Shown here in pieces: positions 5,468 to 5,590 of a stretch of 5,590 bases of DNA; positions within the stretch are counted from its first letter, which is position 1, and each line of letters begins with the position of its first letter. Location: assembly GCA_023387715.1 (NCBI GenBank), contig JAEWHQ010000032.1, forward strand, positions 1-5,590, in the 5' to 3' direction. Source of the stretch: Pseudomonadota bacterium. Lineage in GTDB: Bacteria > Pseudomonadota > Alphaproteobacteria > Rhizobiales > Rhizobiaceae. The position numbers and the translations under genes are program-made. The notes beneath the pieces are model-generated. The model was not told where the DNA came from and ran no database searches. It worked only from the letters and a program-made list of their open reading frames with translations.

Positions 5468-5590
5468 TCACCACTTCACTCTCACACCGAGTGTGCCTTT
5501 GTAATTATAACTATCGCCAAAGTGTTGCAGGCTGGTATTGACAGATCCCTCACCATAGATCGAATATTTGTCATTATCCCAATTGTATGA
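5468..5590 (-). CDS. Autotransporter outer-membrane beta-barrel protein, C-terminal end (cut by window edge)
   Basis: The last 40 codons and the TGA stop (5470-5468) are present; the rest lies to the right of the window. The end reads YSIYGEGSVNTSLQHFGDS, then YNYKGTLGVRVKW. Two amphipathic strands with an alternating aromatic/glycine pattern and a final tryptophan are the typical end of a type V (autotransporter) barrel, whose terminal aromatic residue is part of the signal read by the BAM assembly machinery. The passenger domain and its function cannot be seen. An 80-bp spacer with no evident terminator hairpin separates it from the TetR-type gene, which reads the same way. Confidence 0.8.
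   Translation of the reverse strand, partial: SYNWDNDKYSIYGEGSVNTSLQHFGDSYNYKGTLGVRVKW

Overview
The window shows four complete protein genes and the ends of two more. All read as ordinary chromosomal accessory functions: drug/solute efflux, respiration and regulation. Base composition is near 50% GC in genes, with AT-rich spacers. Together with an autotransporter barrel end and an alphaproteobacterial-looking type II NADH dehydrogenase, this suggests an alphaproteobacterium, perhaps of the Brucellaceae/Hyphomicrobiales type. That placement is inference; no rRNA or marker gene is present to fix it.

Layout from left to right: (1) The first 58 codons of an AraC-family regulator on the minus strand (1-175) stand back to back with a 394-residue CynX/NimT-type MFS exporter on the plus strand (261-1445). 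Both resemble the E. coli NimR/NimT pair (2-nitroimidazole sensitivity control), and the 85-bp divergent spacer carries an 8-bp-arm inverted repeat that could be the operator. (2) A strong hairpin at 1466-1503 with U-tracts on both sides closes nimT and, from the other strand, the convergent type II NADH dehydrogenase gene (1506-2777, minus). (3) A 247-bp AT-rich spacer upstream of ndh holds palindromes, a likely ndh -10 region and a possible terminator for the gene upstream. (4) A 14-TM-type DHA2 drug-efflux MFS gene (3025-4521, minus) follows. About 36 bp before its start lies a perfect 17-bp palindrome of classic TetR-operator form. (5) A TetR/AcrR-family repressor (4758-5387, minus) lies next and reads in the same direction toward the transporter. 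(6) The last 40 codons of an autotransporter beta-barrel (5468-5590, minus) enter at the right edge.

Two regulator-plus-exporter modules therefore flank a respiratory enzyme: AraC/NimT (divergent, presumably activator control) and TetR/DHA2 (tandem, presumably repressor control). Nothing in the window amounts to a clearly new biological system. The points most worth checking are the one-sided TetR operator, the five-histidine run in the TetR ligand domain, the perfect 12-bp-arm hairpin inside the DHA2 coding sequence, the missing motif B arginine in that transporter, and the palindrome over the ndh promoter.
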